A stretch of 29,171 nucleotides of DNA from assembly GCA_039816825.1 (NCBI GenBank), contig JBCBXA010000029.1, positions 1 to 29,171 on the forward strand. The letters run 5' to 3'. Shown here piece after piece: positions 1-6,831 of the stretch. The position numbers and the translations under genes were made by a program. Position 1 is the first letter of the stretch. Each line of letters opens with the position of its first letter. The DNA comes from JBCBXA01 sp039816825. GTDB lineage: Bacteria; Pseudomonadota; Alphaproteobacteria; Rhizobiales; Rhizobiaceae. The notes beneath the pieces are model-generated. The model worked only from the letters and a program-made list of their open reading frames with translations. It was not told where the DNA came from and did no database searches.

Positions 1-191
1 CCCCCGCCGACGTGAAGAAAAACGCCGACGGCGGGGGCATCGCCCATCTGGCCGAAAAAGGCCTGCCAGTCTTCAGATACGGAAGACGGGTTGTCCTGCC
101 ACTTCGCATAAAGCTGCTCAATGTAGACGGCGTTTGCCCCGTCGAGGAACTGCGTCTGCGCGAAGATTTCGTTCTGTTCCTGGCGTGCCAT
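1..191 (-). CDS. sucA: 2-oxoglutarate dehydrogenase E1 component, N-terminal fragment
   Basis: Partial gene: the frame is open from an ATG at 191 to the window edge, giving 63 residues of the N terminus. The visible peptide contains FLDGANAVYIEQLYAKW followed by SSVSEDWQAFF, the conserved N-terminal segment of SucA, which in this family tethers E1 to the E2 core. SucA decarboxylates 2-oxoglutarate with thiamine diphosphate in the TCA cycle. The start is supported by a GGAG Shine-Dalgarno sequence about 7 bases upstream. It follows sucD by 44 bases on the same strand, the usual sucCD-sucA order. The catalytic domain lies outside the window, so only identity by N terminus and synteny can be claimed. 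Confidence 0.93.
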   Translation of the reverse strand, partial: MARQEQNEIFAQTQFLDGANAVYIEQLYAKWQDNPSSVSEDWQAFFGQMGDAPAVGVFLHVGG

Positions 192-235
192 TTGGCGCTC
201 CGTTGGTTTGAAAATTGGGTGCGGCCGTGTGCCGA

Positions 236-1138
236 CTATCCTTTGATGGCTTCCAGCAATGTTTCGCCCAGCTTGGCGGGTGATGGCGACACGCGGATGC
301 CGGCTGCTTCCATGGCGGCGATTTTGGATGGGGCATCGCCCTTGCCGCCGGAGACCACGGCCCCGGCATGGCCCATGGTGCGGCCTGGAGGTGCTGTAAC
401 GCCGGCAATGAAGCCAGCCATCGGCTTCTTGCGACCCTTGGCGGCTTGTTCGGTGAGCCAGGCGGCGGCCTCTTCTTCCGCCGAGCCGCCGATCTCGCCA
501 ATCATGATGATGCTTTCGGTCTCATCATCGTCCAGGAACATGTCGAGGACGTCGATGAACTCGGTGCCCTTAACGGGGTCGCCGCCAATACCCACAGCCG
601 TGGTCTGGCCAAGGCCTGCATTGGACGTCTGGAACACAGCTTCATAGGTCAGCGTGCCGGAACGCGAGACCACGCCCACCGAGCCCTTCTTGAAGATGGA
701 GCCCGGCATGATGCCGATCTTGCACTCATCAGGCGTCAGGATGCCGGGGCAGTTCGGGCCCACCAGACGGGAGTTGGAAGCATCGAGTTTAGCTTTCACC
801 TTCACCATGTCCATCACGGGAATACCCTCGGTGATGCAGATGATCAGAGGGATCTCAGCGTCAATGGCCTCGATGATGGCCGCGCCCGCACCAGCCGGTG
901 GCACGTAAACAACCGAAGCGTCCGCACCGGTTTCGGCTTTGCCTTCAGCCACCGAAGCGAAGATCGGCAGGCTCTTGTCCGCATCGCTTTCCCATGTGCT
1001 GCCACCCTTTTTGGGGTGAATGCCGCCTACCATTTGGGTGCCATGGTAGGCCAAAGCCTGATTGGTGTGGAACGTCCCCGTTTTGCCCGTCAGGCCCTGA
1101 ACGAGGATCTTCGTGTCTTTGTTGATGAGGATGGACAT
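236..1138 (-). CDS. sucD: Succinyl-CoA synthetase (ADP-forming) alpha subunit
   Basis: SucD makes succinate and ATP/GTP from succinyl-CoA together with SucC. The 300-residue product starts at MSILINKDTKILVQG, with the CoA-binding Rossmann domain at about 1-120 (LVQGLTGKTGTFHT, then GGIHPKKGG), and carries the active-site phosphohistidine at about residue 257 in TMGHAGAVVSGGKG. The frame extends upstream to 1243, but the extension reads as non-family sequence and overlaps the preceding gene, so the internal ATG with a nearby GGAA is chosen. It lies 22 bases after a secreted-protein gene and 44 bases before sucA. Its separation from sucC by two genes is unusual. Confidence 0.97.
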   Translation of the reverse strand: MSILINKDTKILVQGLTGKTGTFHTNQALAYHGTQMVGGIHPKKGGSTWESDADKSLPIFASVAEGKAETGADASVVYVPPAGAGAAIIEAIDAEIPLIICITEGIPVMDMVKVKAKLDASNSRLVGPNCPGILTPDECKIGIMPGSIFKKGSVGVVSRSGTLTYEAVFQTSNAGLGQTTAVGIGGDPVKGTEFIDVLDMFLDDDETESIIMIGEIGGSAEEEAAAWLTEQAAKGRKKPMAGFIAGVTAPPGRTMGHAGAVVSGGKGDAPSKIAAMEAAGIRVSPSPAKLGETLLEAIKG

Positions 1139-1160
1139 GGATCGGTTTCCGTTTCCGTCT

Positions 1161-1817
1161 TTAATTCGTGTTGGAGGTGTCGGTTGCGTCGGGCCGCTCA
1201 AGTTCCAGTGTGATCTGGCTCGAATCGGGCCCTCCGAAGCCAACGAAATTGGTGATGGTGAGGGTGCCGCTTATCGGACCTTTGGCGCTGCCGAGGCGCT
1301 TTGCTTTGGCAAAGCTCCACTGGCGGTTGGTGCCTTCGCGGCCGAAATGATGGGTTGGTGCGGGGCTTTCGCCGACAAACATGCCGCGCTTGAGGAGCAG
1401 CAACAGATTGTCCTCAGCTTCGAGGCCTGAATAGCCAGAGCCAAAGACAAGGCATCCGAGTGCCGGTGCGTCCTTCATCTGCCCTTCGACATATTGAACG
1501 ATGATGTCGCCGCCAGCCTTGCGTGCCGCATCACCCAGATAGGCACTTCGCCGCCAGCCATACATGTTGGTGGGCTGGTCGATGGCATGGGACAGAACCA
1601 CCTGATCGCCGCCTTCATCGGGCAAGACCTGAAGTTCTTCCAGCGCGAGATCGAGGCGTTCAAAGTCCGGGGCCGTGTCAAGACAAGCCTTCCGAAACAC
1701 GTCGATCGCCCTCGGCAGTTCCGCCAAACGCTCCTGTGCAGCAAAGTCGTGCTGGCTCGCCGCAGCGCTTGCTACGGTTGCCATCAATGCACCAACAATT
1801 GCGGCGGCTCGGATCAT
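1161..1817 (-). CDS. Exported protein of unknown function (second of a pair between sucC and sucD)
   Basis: The 218-residue product begins with a signal peptide (MIRAAAIVGALMATVASAAASQ, likely cleaved after an Ala-rich AxA near residue 20), so it should be periplasmic or secreted. The mature part has no membrane helix and no catalytic motif I recognise. It has cysteines in VFRKAC (about 41-46) and LGCLVFG in the middle, which could form a disulfide, and a Trp-containing C-terminal half that looks beta-rich. Its ATG overlaps the stop of the preceding exported-protein gene by 4 bases (ATGA), and sucD starts 22 bases downstream, so it is very probably translated from the TCA operon message. It shares the VFxxxC and CxLVxxG-type spacing with that upstream neighbour, suggesting distant paralogy. 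Function unknown. Confidence 0.85.
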   Translation of the reverse strand: MIRAAAIVGALMATVASAAASQHDFAAQERLAELPRAIDVFRKACLDTAPDFERLDLALEELQVLPDEGGDQVVLSHAIDQPTNMYGWRRSAYLGDAARKAGGDIIVQYVEGQMKDAPALGCLVFGSGYSGLEAEDNLLLLLKRGMFVGESPAPTHHFGREGTNRQWSFAKAKRLGSAKGPISGTLTITNFVGFGGPDSSQITLELERPDATDTSNTN

Positions 1818-2401
1818 TTGGTCAGCACCACCACATTGATGAGGCTGCCCGCGTCATCGACGCCGGTTTTGCCGTTGAGAAACACTTTGACGTCTGCATT
1901 TCCACCAGCCCATATGGTGGAGAGCTGGCCATCGGAAGCCACGTCGCGGCTCGCGGGCTCCTTGCCCGCAAGATCGGTGAGCTGCGCGATGAAGACGTCC
2001 GACTTGTCCTGACCATCCAGCACCAGTGTGCACGATGTAGACTGGCCGTCAGCAAAGTCCGGGAAGGTTTCAACCAGCGGAGCAGGCACATCGCCCTGGG
2101 CTGTCACGACCCGGAAGACACGCTGGCCGATGGGGGCATCCCACCCTTCCACCGTGTCAGCGCCGCCCTGCGGCTCAAACGCTTCCAGATCGCCTGGCTC
2201 CAGCGGTGTCCACGCCAACTGACCGGCCATCCGGCGAATGCCCTCAAGGTTGGGCACCTGGCCGTAGCAGACGCGGTTGAACACGAAGATCGAGTTCACA
2301 TCCGATGCGTCGGTGGAATCCGGCACGACGGGGGCTTGTTGGGCAAAGGCACTGCCGCCTGTAAGCGTCAGCGCCAGAGCGAAGATCGAGGGCGTTCTCA
2401 C
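1814..2401 (-). CDS. Exported protein of unknown function (first of a pair between sucC and sucD)
   Basis: The product is about 195 residues with a clear signal peptide (MRTPSIFALALTLTGGSAFAQ, cleavage probably after AFA). I take the GTG at 2401 as start because a GGGG Shine-Dalgarno lies about 8 bases upstream inside the sucC stop region; a TTG at 2404 is in frame and possible. The mature protein shows VFNRVCYGQVPNLEG near the N terminus and STSCTLVLDGQ in the middle, the same cysteine layout as the next gene. No enzyme motif is visible. It begins within 4 bases of the sucC stop and ends in an ATGA overlap with the following exported-protein gene. It may belong to a small secreted-protein family of marine alphaproteobacteria; I cannot name the family securely. 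Confidence 0.85.
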   Translation of the reverse strand: MRTPSIFALALTLTGGSAFAQQAPVVPDSTDASDVNSIFVFNRVCYGQVPNLEGIRRMAGQLAWTPLEPGDLEAFEPQGGADTVEGWDAPIGQRVFRVVTAQGDVPAPLVETFPDFADGQSTSCTLVLDGQDKSDVFIAQLTDLAGKEPASRDVASDGQLSTIWAGGNADVKVFLNGKTGVDDAGSLINVVVLTK

Positions 2402-2404
2402 CAA

Positions 2405-3598
2405 CTACCCCTGAACCGCTTTCACGATTTTCTGGGCCGCGTCGTCGAGATCATCGGCGGCTATGACGTCGAGGTCGGAGCTGTTGATGATGGCCTTGCC
2501 TTCTTCCACTTTCGTGCCTTCAAGACGCACGACGAGGGGCACTTTGAGGCCGACTTGCTCGACCGCCGCCAGCACGCCGTTGGCGATGATGTCACAGCGC
2601 ATGATGCCGCCGAAAATGTTCACCAGAATGCCCTGGACGTTCGGGTCTGACGTGATGATCTTGAAAGCCGCCGTCACTTTCTCTTCGGTGGCGCCACCGC
2701 CCACATCGAGGAAGTTGGCAGGCTCGGCGCCGTAGAGCTTGATGATGTCCATGGTGGCCATGGCCAGGCCCGCGCCGTTGACCATGCAGCCAATATTGCC
2801 GTCGAGGGCGACGTAGGACAGATCGTATTTGGAGGCCTCGATTTCCTTGGCGTCTTCCTCTGTCTCGTCCCGCAGGGCCGCAACATCGTCGTGGCGGAAG
2901 AGCGCATTGCCGTCGAAGGAGACCTTGGCGTCGAGAACACGCAGATGGCCGTCCTTCATGACGATGAGCGGGTTGATCTCGAGCAGGCTCATGTCCTTCT
3001 CGGTGAAGGCTTTGTAGAGCGTCGGAAAGAGCGTCTTCGCGTCTTCAGCGGCTGCACCTTCCAGCTCAAAGGCGCTGATCAGGCGGGCCACCGTGCCGTC
3101 ATGGACGCCATCTTCCGGGTTGATGTCGATGGTGTGGATCTTCTCAGGCGTGTCGTGGGCCACGGCTTCAATGTCCATGCCGCCTTCGGTGGAGGCGACG
3201 AATGCGACTTTGCCCGTCTCGCGGTTCACGAGGAGCGAGCAGTAGAGCTCAGTCTCAATGTCAGCGCCGTCTTCAAGGTAAAGGCGGTTGACCTGCTTGC
3301 CGGCATCGCCGGTCTGGGCCGTCACCAGCGTGTTGCCGAACATCTCGTCTACATGGGACCGCACTTCATCTTCGGTGAAGGCAAGACGAACGCCGCCCTT
3401 CGCGTCCGGCCCGAGCTCCTTGAACTTGCCCTTGCCGCGGCCGCCAGCGTGGATCTGGCTTTTCACCACATAAAGCGGGCCGGGGAGAGCTGAGATAGCG
3501 CCTTCCACATCGTCCTTCGATAGGATGGGAACGCCCTGGGCGACGGGGGCGCCGAAGCTCTTGAGAAGCTGCTTGGCCTGATATTCGTGAATGTTCAT
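2405..3598 (-). CDS. sucC: Succinyl-CoA synthetase (ADP-forming) beta subunit
   Basis: SucC provides the nucleotide-binding half of succinyl-CoA synthetase. The 397-residue product has the ATP-grasp N terminus (MNIHEYQAKQLLKSFGAPV, then KSQIHAGGRGKGKF), metal and nucleotide-binding segments (LLEINPLIV, LDAKVSFDGNA) and the C-terminal CoA-ligase domain (GCMVNGAGLAMATMD, FLDVGGGA, NIFGGIMRCDIIANGV). The frame is open to 3916 upstream, but the family N terminus fixes the ATG at 3598, preceded by GGAG about 8 bases away. Length agrees with alphaproteobacterial SucC. It sits 40 bases after an exported-protein gene and is followed directly by another, instead of by sucD. Confidence 0.97.
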   Translation of the reverse strand: MNIHEYQAKQLLKSFGAPVAQGVPILSKDDVEGAISALPGPLYVVKSQIHAGGRGKGKFKELGPDAKGGVRLAFTEDEVRSHVDEMFGNTLVTAQTGDAGKQVNRLYLEDGADIETELYCSLLVNRETGKVAFVASTEGGMDIEAVAHDTPEKIHTIDINPEDGVHDGTVARLISAFELEGAAAEDAKTLFPTLYKAFTEKDMSLLEINPLIVMKDGHLRVLDAKVSFDGNALFRHDDVAALRDETEEDAKEIEASKYDLSYVALDGNIGCMVNGAGLAMATMDIIKLYGAEPANFLDVGGGATEEKVTAAFKIITSDPNVQGILVNIFGGIMRCDIIANGVLAAVEQVGLKVPLVVRLEGTKVEEGKAIINSSDLDVIAADDLDDAAQKIVKAVQG

Positions 3599-3638
3599 GG
3601 GAGGTGTCTCCGCTTCGTATCGGTGTGATCTGGATGTG

Positions 3639-4244
3639 TTATTGGAGGTTCGCGCCTTCGATGCGCGCGCCGGAGAAGGTGTTGGCCAGGCTCTCGCCCG
3701 GGCCGGTGTAAATCGGAGTGTGGGTGGCGCAATCGATGGCGTTGGCCAGTGCTGCCGCGCCGCGGGCCACACCATTGGCCTGTTCGACCGACGCGTCGAC
3801 AATCGCGATGGGGCAGGATCCAACGCCAAACGGCAGCACTTTGTAGACAACGAGGGCCTGAGCTTTCCCGAGATCGGGGTCGCAGGGTTCGATGAAGAAG
3901 CGCAGGATGGCTGCATGGGGCGGGCTGTCGCCCTGATAGCGCCATTCGATGGTGTCGTTCACCGAGTTGAAGGGGCTGAAACTGCTCCAGCTGGCGGGCT
4001 GCTCACCAAAACCAACGGAAAAGCGCAAATCGCCCTCGGCCACATAGACGGTGGTTCCGCCCCAGGCCGCGTCCGGGCATTCCAGCGAAACGCCGGTGCC
4101 TTCTTCGAATTCTTCGATAACCGTGCAGGCGTCGAGGGTGAGCTTGGTATAGGCAGAGGAAGGGGTTGCGTCTTGGGCGAATGCCGGGCCTGGATGGAAA
4201 AGCAGAAGACACAGAACGGTAAATATTTTCAAGTTTGGCCTCAT
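3639..4244 (-). CDS. Exported protein of unknown function upstream of sucC
   Basis: The 201-residue product starts with a signal peptide (MRPNLKIFTVLCLLLFHPGPAFAQ, cleavage likely after AFA). The mature protein holds several cysteines (LDACTVIEEFEEGTGVSLECPD, IEPCDPD, GSCPIAI, IDCATH), enough for disulfides, and a segment TVYVAEGDLRFSVGFGEQ. The EEGxGVSxxCP plus EGDLRFSVxxG pattern resembles, from memory, uncharacterised exported proteins of other alphaproteobacteria. No membrane helix follows the signal peptide. Its ATG overlaps the stop of the upstream AT-rich gene by 4 bases (ATGA), and sucC starts 40 bases downstream, so it appears part of the mdh-suc operon. It does not look paralogous to the two exported proteins after sucC. 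Confidence 0.83.
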   Translation of the reverse strand: MRPNLKIFTVLCLLLFHPGPAFAQDATPSSAYTKLTLDACTVIEEFEEGTGVSLECPDAAWGGTTVYVAEGDLRFSVGFGEQPASWSSFSPFNSVNDTIEWRYQGDSPPHAAILRFFIEPCDPDLGKAQALVVYKVLPFGVGSCPIAIVDASVEQANGVARGAAALANAIDCATHTPIYTGPGESLANTFSGARIEGANLQ

Positions 4245-5239
4245 GCTGCTGCTTTGAAGCTCATGACTTGATCCAACTCCCGCAAGTCATCTTCGGTTCG
4301 GATCACCGCAGGTACACCATTGCCCACGAGAATGGCTCCATGGAGGAACTCTCCAATCTCCCAGCCACTCATTTCTTCGTATTTGTCAGACGTGAATGCC
4401 AATTCTGGCTTATCGACGCTCAGCGATTCGCAAAGAACTTCCGTACGCAGAAAGTCAGACATCTGTCGACGAGTTTTGTTTGCGACCTCTCGGATTACAT
4501 CCAGCGTTTCCATGGTCAGTGACCGTATCTCGCGTACAGATCTAACACTGTGTTTAAGGCGTTCGGAAAGCCTGCTGTGTAATGAGTTTTTCGGGTCTAA
4601 AATGAGTAGAAATAAATTTCCTCTTCTGGGGTCTCCATTGTCTATCAACGCTTCCTGATAATCTGGAGTCAAGCGCAGCAGCCTGTAGACTTCGATTACC
4701 AGCCGAAATGTCTCCCAGAAATTTACGTGGCCGCCGATAATGTACCGGCCTCTGTCAACCACTGTGCTCATTTCTGCGAATGCGATGTACTGCTGATAGT
4801 GCGCTGAAGTTGCAAACTCCGTCTCGCCGAAACGGCTGGGATCATATCGTCTCCGAGAAGGAGGCCGGCCGCTGAACAGCGGGCCGGTAAGTGCTACGTA
4901 TTCATCGGCATGTTGGCGGAAATTGCGGACCGTACGCACCTGATCGCGTAAGGCTGGGAGGTTAGGAAAGCGCTGTTCGCGAAATACTCCACGCTCGAAT
5001 GCTTTCTCCATCCACATGAACAGTCGGTGAAGCGAGTCTATGTATGCGGTTTCATACGCGCGACGCTCAAATCCGAGATTTCTAACAACTCGATTGTCCT
5101 TCCTGTAGAAAAAGGCGTCGGCAAGATCAGCATCAGGGTCTGCAATAGGGAAGCATTTTTTTCCGAAGTGCACACAAGCATAAGCAATCTGCGCAAATGT
5201 GGCAGCGAACTTCCTGTTCTCGATTGCCTGATCTGACAC
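4241..5239 (-). CDS. Cytoplasmic protein of unknown function with a HEPN-like RX4H motif, inserted in the TCA operon
   Basis: The 332-residue product has no signal peptide and no membrane segment and looks largely helical. I do not recognise its family. Around residues 100-112 it reads VRTVRNFRQHADEY; RNFRQH fits the R-X4-H signature of HEPN-type RNases and follows a long amphipathic helix, but a short motif alone is weak evidence. The start is GTG at 5239, only 4 bases after the mdh stop, and the stop overlaps the next gene by 4 bases. Base composition is clearly lower than in neighbours: stretches around 4501-4620 are about 37-50% G+C, while sucC and mdh are near 60%. That suggests recent acquisition into a conserved operon without breaking it. 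Confidence 0.82.
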   Translation of the reverse strand: MSDQAIENRKFAATFAQIAYACVHFGKKCFPIADPDADLADAFFYRKDNRVVRNLGFERRAYETAYIDSLHRLFMWMEKAFERGVFREQRFPNLPALRDQVRTVRNFRQHADEYVALTGPLFSGRPPSRRRYDPSRFGETEFATSAHYQQYIAFAEMSTVVDRGRYIIGGHVNFWETFRLVIEVYRLLRLTPDYQEALIDNGDPRRGNLFLLILDPKNSLHSRLSERLKHSVRSVREIRSLTMETLDVIREVANKTRRQMSDFLRTEVLCESLSVDKPELAFTSDKYEEMSGWEIGEFLHGAILVGNGVPAVIRTEDDLRELDQVMSFKAAA

Positions 5240-5243
5240 AGTT

Positions 5244-6206
5244 CTACTTCAGATCCCCATTGAGTCCGCGGCAGGCATCGCAGAGTTCGGCGACGGCATC
5301 GACTGACTTCTGGAACATGGCGGCTTCTTCCTTGTCGAAGTCCACTTCGATGACGCGCTCAATGCCGGCGGCGCCGATGACTGTGGGCACGCCCACATAC
5401 ATGTCCTTGACGCCGTACTCGCCCTTGAGGTGGGCGGCGCATGGCAGGACGCGTTTTTTGTCCTTGAGATAGGCGTCGGCCATGGCGATGGCGGATGCGG
5501 CGGGGGCATAGTAGGCCGAGCCGTTGCCCAGCAGGTTGACGATCTCACCGCCGCCCTTGCGGGTGCGGTCCACGATTTCCTCAAGGCGATCGGCGGTGAT
5601 CCAGCCCATTTTCACCAGATCGGTGAGCGGGATGCCGCCGACAGTGGAGTAGCGGGTCAGCGGCACCATGGTGTCGCCGTGGCCGCCCAGAACAAAGGCT
5701 GTGACATCTTCCACGGACACATCAAATTCTTCAGCCAGGAAGTAGCGGAAGCGGCCGCTGTCGAGCACGCCGGCCATGCCCACAACCTTGGTCTTTGGCA
5801 GGCCAGAGAATTGCTGCAGTGCCCAAACCATGGCGTCGAGCGGGTTGGTGATGCAGATCACAAAGGCGTCGGGTGCATACTTCTTAATGCCAGCGCCCAC
5901 CTGCTCCATGACCTTGAGGTTGATGCCCAGAAGGTCATCGCGGCTCATGCCCGGCTTGCGCGGAACGCCAGCGGTGACGATGCAGACGTCGGCGCCTTCA
6001 ATGGCTTCATAGCTTTGCGTGCCCGAAAGACGGGCATCGAAGCCGTCAACCGGGGAGCTTTCCGCAATGTCCAGTGCTTTGCCCTGAGGCATGCCTTCAG
6101 AGATGTCGAACAGCACAATGTCGCCCATCTCTTTGAGACCCGCCAAATGGGCGAGGGTTCCACCGATCATGCCGGAGCCGATGAGTGCGATCTTGTTGCG
6201 TGCCAT
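5244..6206 (-). CDS. mdh: Malate dehydrogenase (NAD-dependent, LDH-like type)
   Basis: Mdh oxidises malate to oxaloacetate in the TCA cycle. The 320-residue product shows the Rossmann glycine motif IGSGMIGG (9-16), an Asp at about 34 at the end of the second strand (FDI) consistent with NAD preference, the mobile substrate loop VPRKPGMSRDD (81-91), TNPLDAMVW, and the catalytic His at about 176 in GGHGDTMVPLTRY. Length and sequence match the alphaproteobacterial LDH-like malate dehydrogenases. The ATG at 6206 gives the standard N terminus MARNKIALIG. It is the first gene of the operon that continues to sucA, with 256 bases of upstream DNA holding a 20-bp palindrome. The next gene begins 4 bases after its stop. 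Confidence 0.98.
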   Translation of the reverse strand: MARNKIALIGSGMIGGTLAHLAGLKEMGDIVLFDISEGMPQGKALDIAESSPVDGFDARLSGTQSYEAIEGADVCIVTAGVPRKPGMSRDDLLGINLKVMEQVGAGIKKYAPDAFVICITNPLDAMVWALQQFSGLPKTKVVGMAGVLDSGRFRYFLAEEFDVSVEDVTAFVLGGHGDTMVPLTRYSTVGGIPLTDLVKMGWITADRLEEIVDRTRKGGGEIVNLLGNGSAYYAPAASAIAMADAYLKDKKRVLPCAAHLKGEYGVKDMYVGVPTVIGAAGIERVIEVDFDKEEAAMFQKSVDAVAELCDACRGLNGDLK

Positions 6207-6411
6207 GGAAATTCTCTATCCGTCAGTCAATTTCTCTAACCTGTCGTTGCACAAAACATCGGACCCGTGGACCCACCATCATGTGCAAGGCCCGGCACTA
6301 CATATTCCTCAACGGGAGAGCTTGTGCGGGCGGAGAGGGCATAGTCCGAAGACGTACCTGCCGCAACTCAAACCAAATTCATCAATTAGTACAGCTTGTT
6401 GCTCTCTACAG

Positions 6412-6431
6412 ATCTTACGTAAACGTAAGAT
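6412..6431. promoter_or_regulatory. 20-bp palindrome, candidate operator upstream of mdh
   Basis: Two perfect 9-base arms, ATCTTACGT and ACGTAAGAT, flank a 2-base AA centre. It lies about 205 bases upstream of the mdh start and 31 bases after the stop of the GFA gene. It is AT-rich and has no following T run on either strand, so it is not a rho-independent terminator. The core TTACGTAAACGTAA is the kind of site bound by dimeric regulators; from memory it resembles the ACGT-centred sites reported for LiuR (MerR family, branched-chain amino-acid catabolism) in proteobacteria, but I cannot verify the match. Inference: it may control the mdh-suc operon. Confidence 0.5.
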
Positions 6432-6462
6432 AAACGGCGAAATGAGGTTCTGACACGCTCAG

Positions 6463-6831
6463 CTAACGGTCCTTGTCGAACTGTTCAGCGCCTTCGATTG
6501 GCCTGAGCCAGGGCTCACGGCGGGTTGTCCAGAGTTCATATTGTGGTTTGAACCGTCCCGGTTCGTCCATGGCCCCCAGATGTAACTCAATTTCCTCGCC
6601 TGAAACGGCATAGACGCTGGAACCGCAACGGGGGCAAAACGCGCGACCTTCATGGAAGCGAGGCGTCCCCTCCAGCGTTACTGCGGTCGAAGCAAAGATC
6701 GCGGCTGCATAGAAGGGTGTTCCATGGTGTTTCCTGCAGTCGAGGCAATGGCACACGCCCACGCGCAACGGGTCACCAGCAGCAGCGAAGCGGATGGCTC
6801 CGCAACTGCATCCGCCCGTCGCCACGCTCAT
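6463..6831 (-). CDS. GFA-family (CENP-V/GFA, DUF636) zinc-binding protein
   Basis: The 122-residue product is a complete GFA-fold protein, the family that includes glutathione-dependent formaldehyde-activating enzyme, though most members have no proven activity. Zinc ligands are visible in TGGCSCGAIRF, in VCHCLDCRKHHGTPF, and in FCPRCGSSVYA. The start is taken at MSVATGG (6831), because this ATG overlaps the zapE stop by 4 bases (ATGA); an upstream in-frame start at 6870 would overlap zapE by over 40 bases. It is probably translationally coupled to zapE. The following 256 bases up to mdh hold no gene. Real formaldehyde chemistry cannot be inferred from the sequence. Confidence 0.9.
   Translation of the reverse strand: MSVATGGCSCGAIRFAAAGDPLRVGVCHCLDCRKHHGTPFYAAAIFASTAVTLEGTPRFHEGRAFCPRCGSSVYAVSGEEIELHLGAMDEPGRFKPQYELWTTRREPWLRPIEGAEQFDKDR

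Noticed and set aside
1523..2650. Long plus-strand frame of 375 codons opposite sucC and the exported-protein genes
   Set aside because: It is antisense to well supported genes, has no family motif, and its composition (Arg, His, Ala rich) is that of a mirror frame in GC-rich coding DNA.
5430..6239. Plus-strand frame of 269 codons opposite mdh
   Set aside because: Antisense to mdh with mirror-frame composition and no ribosome site.
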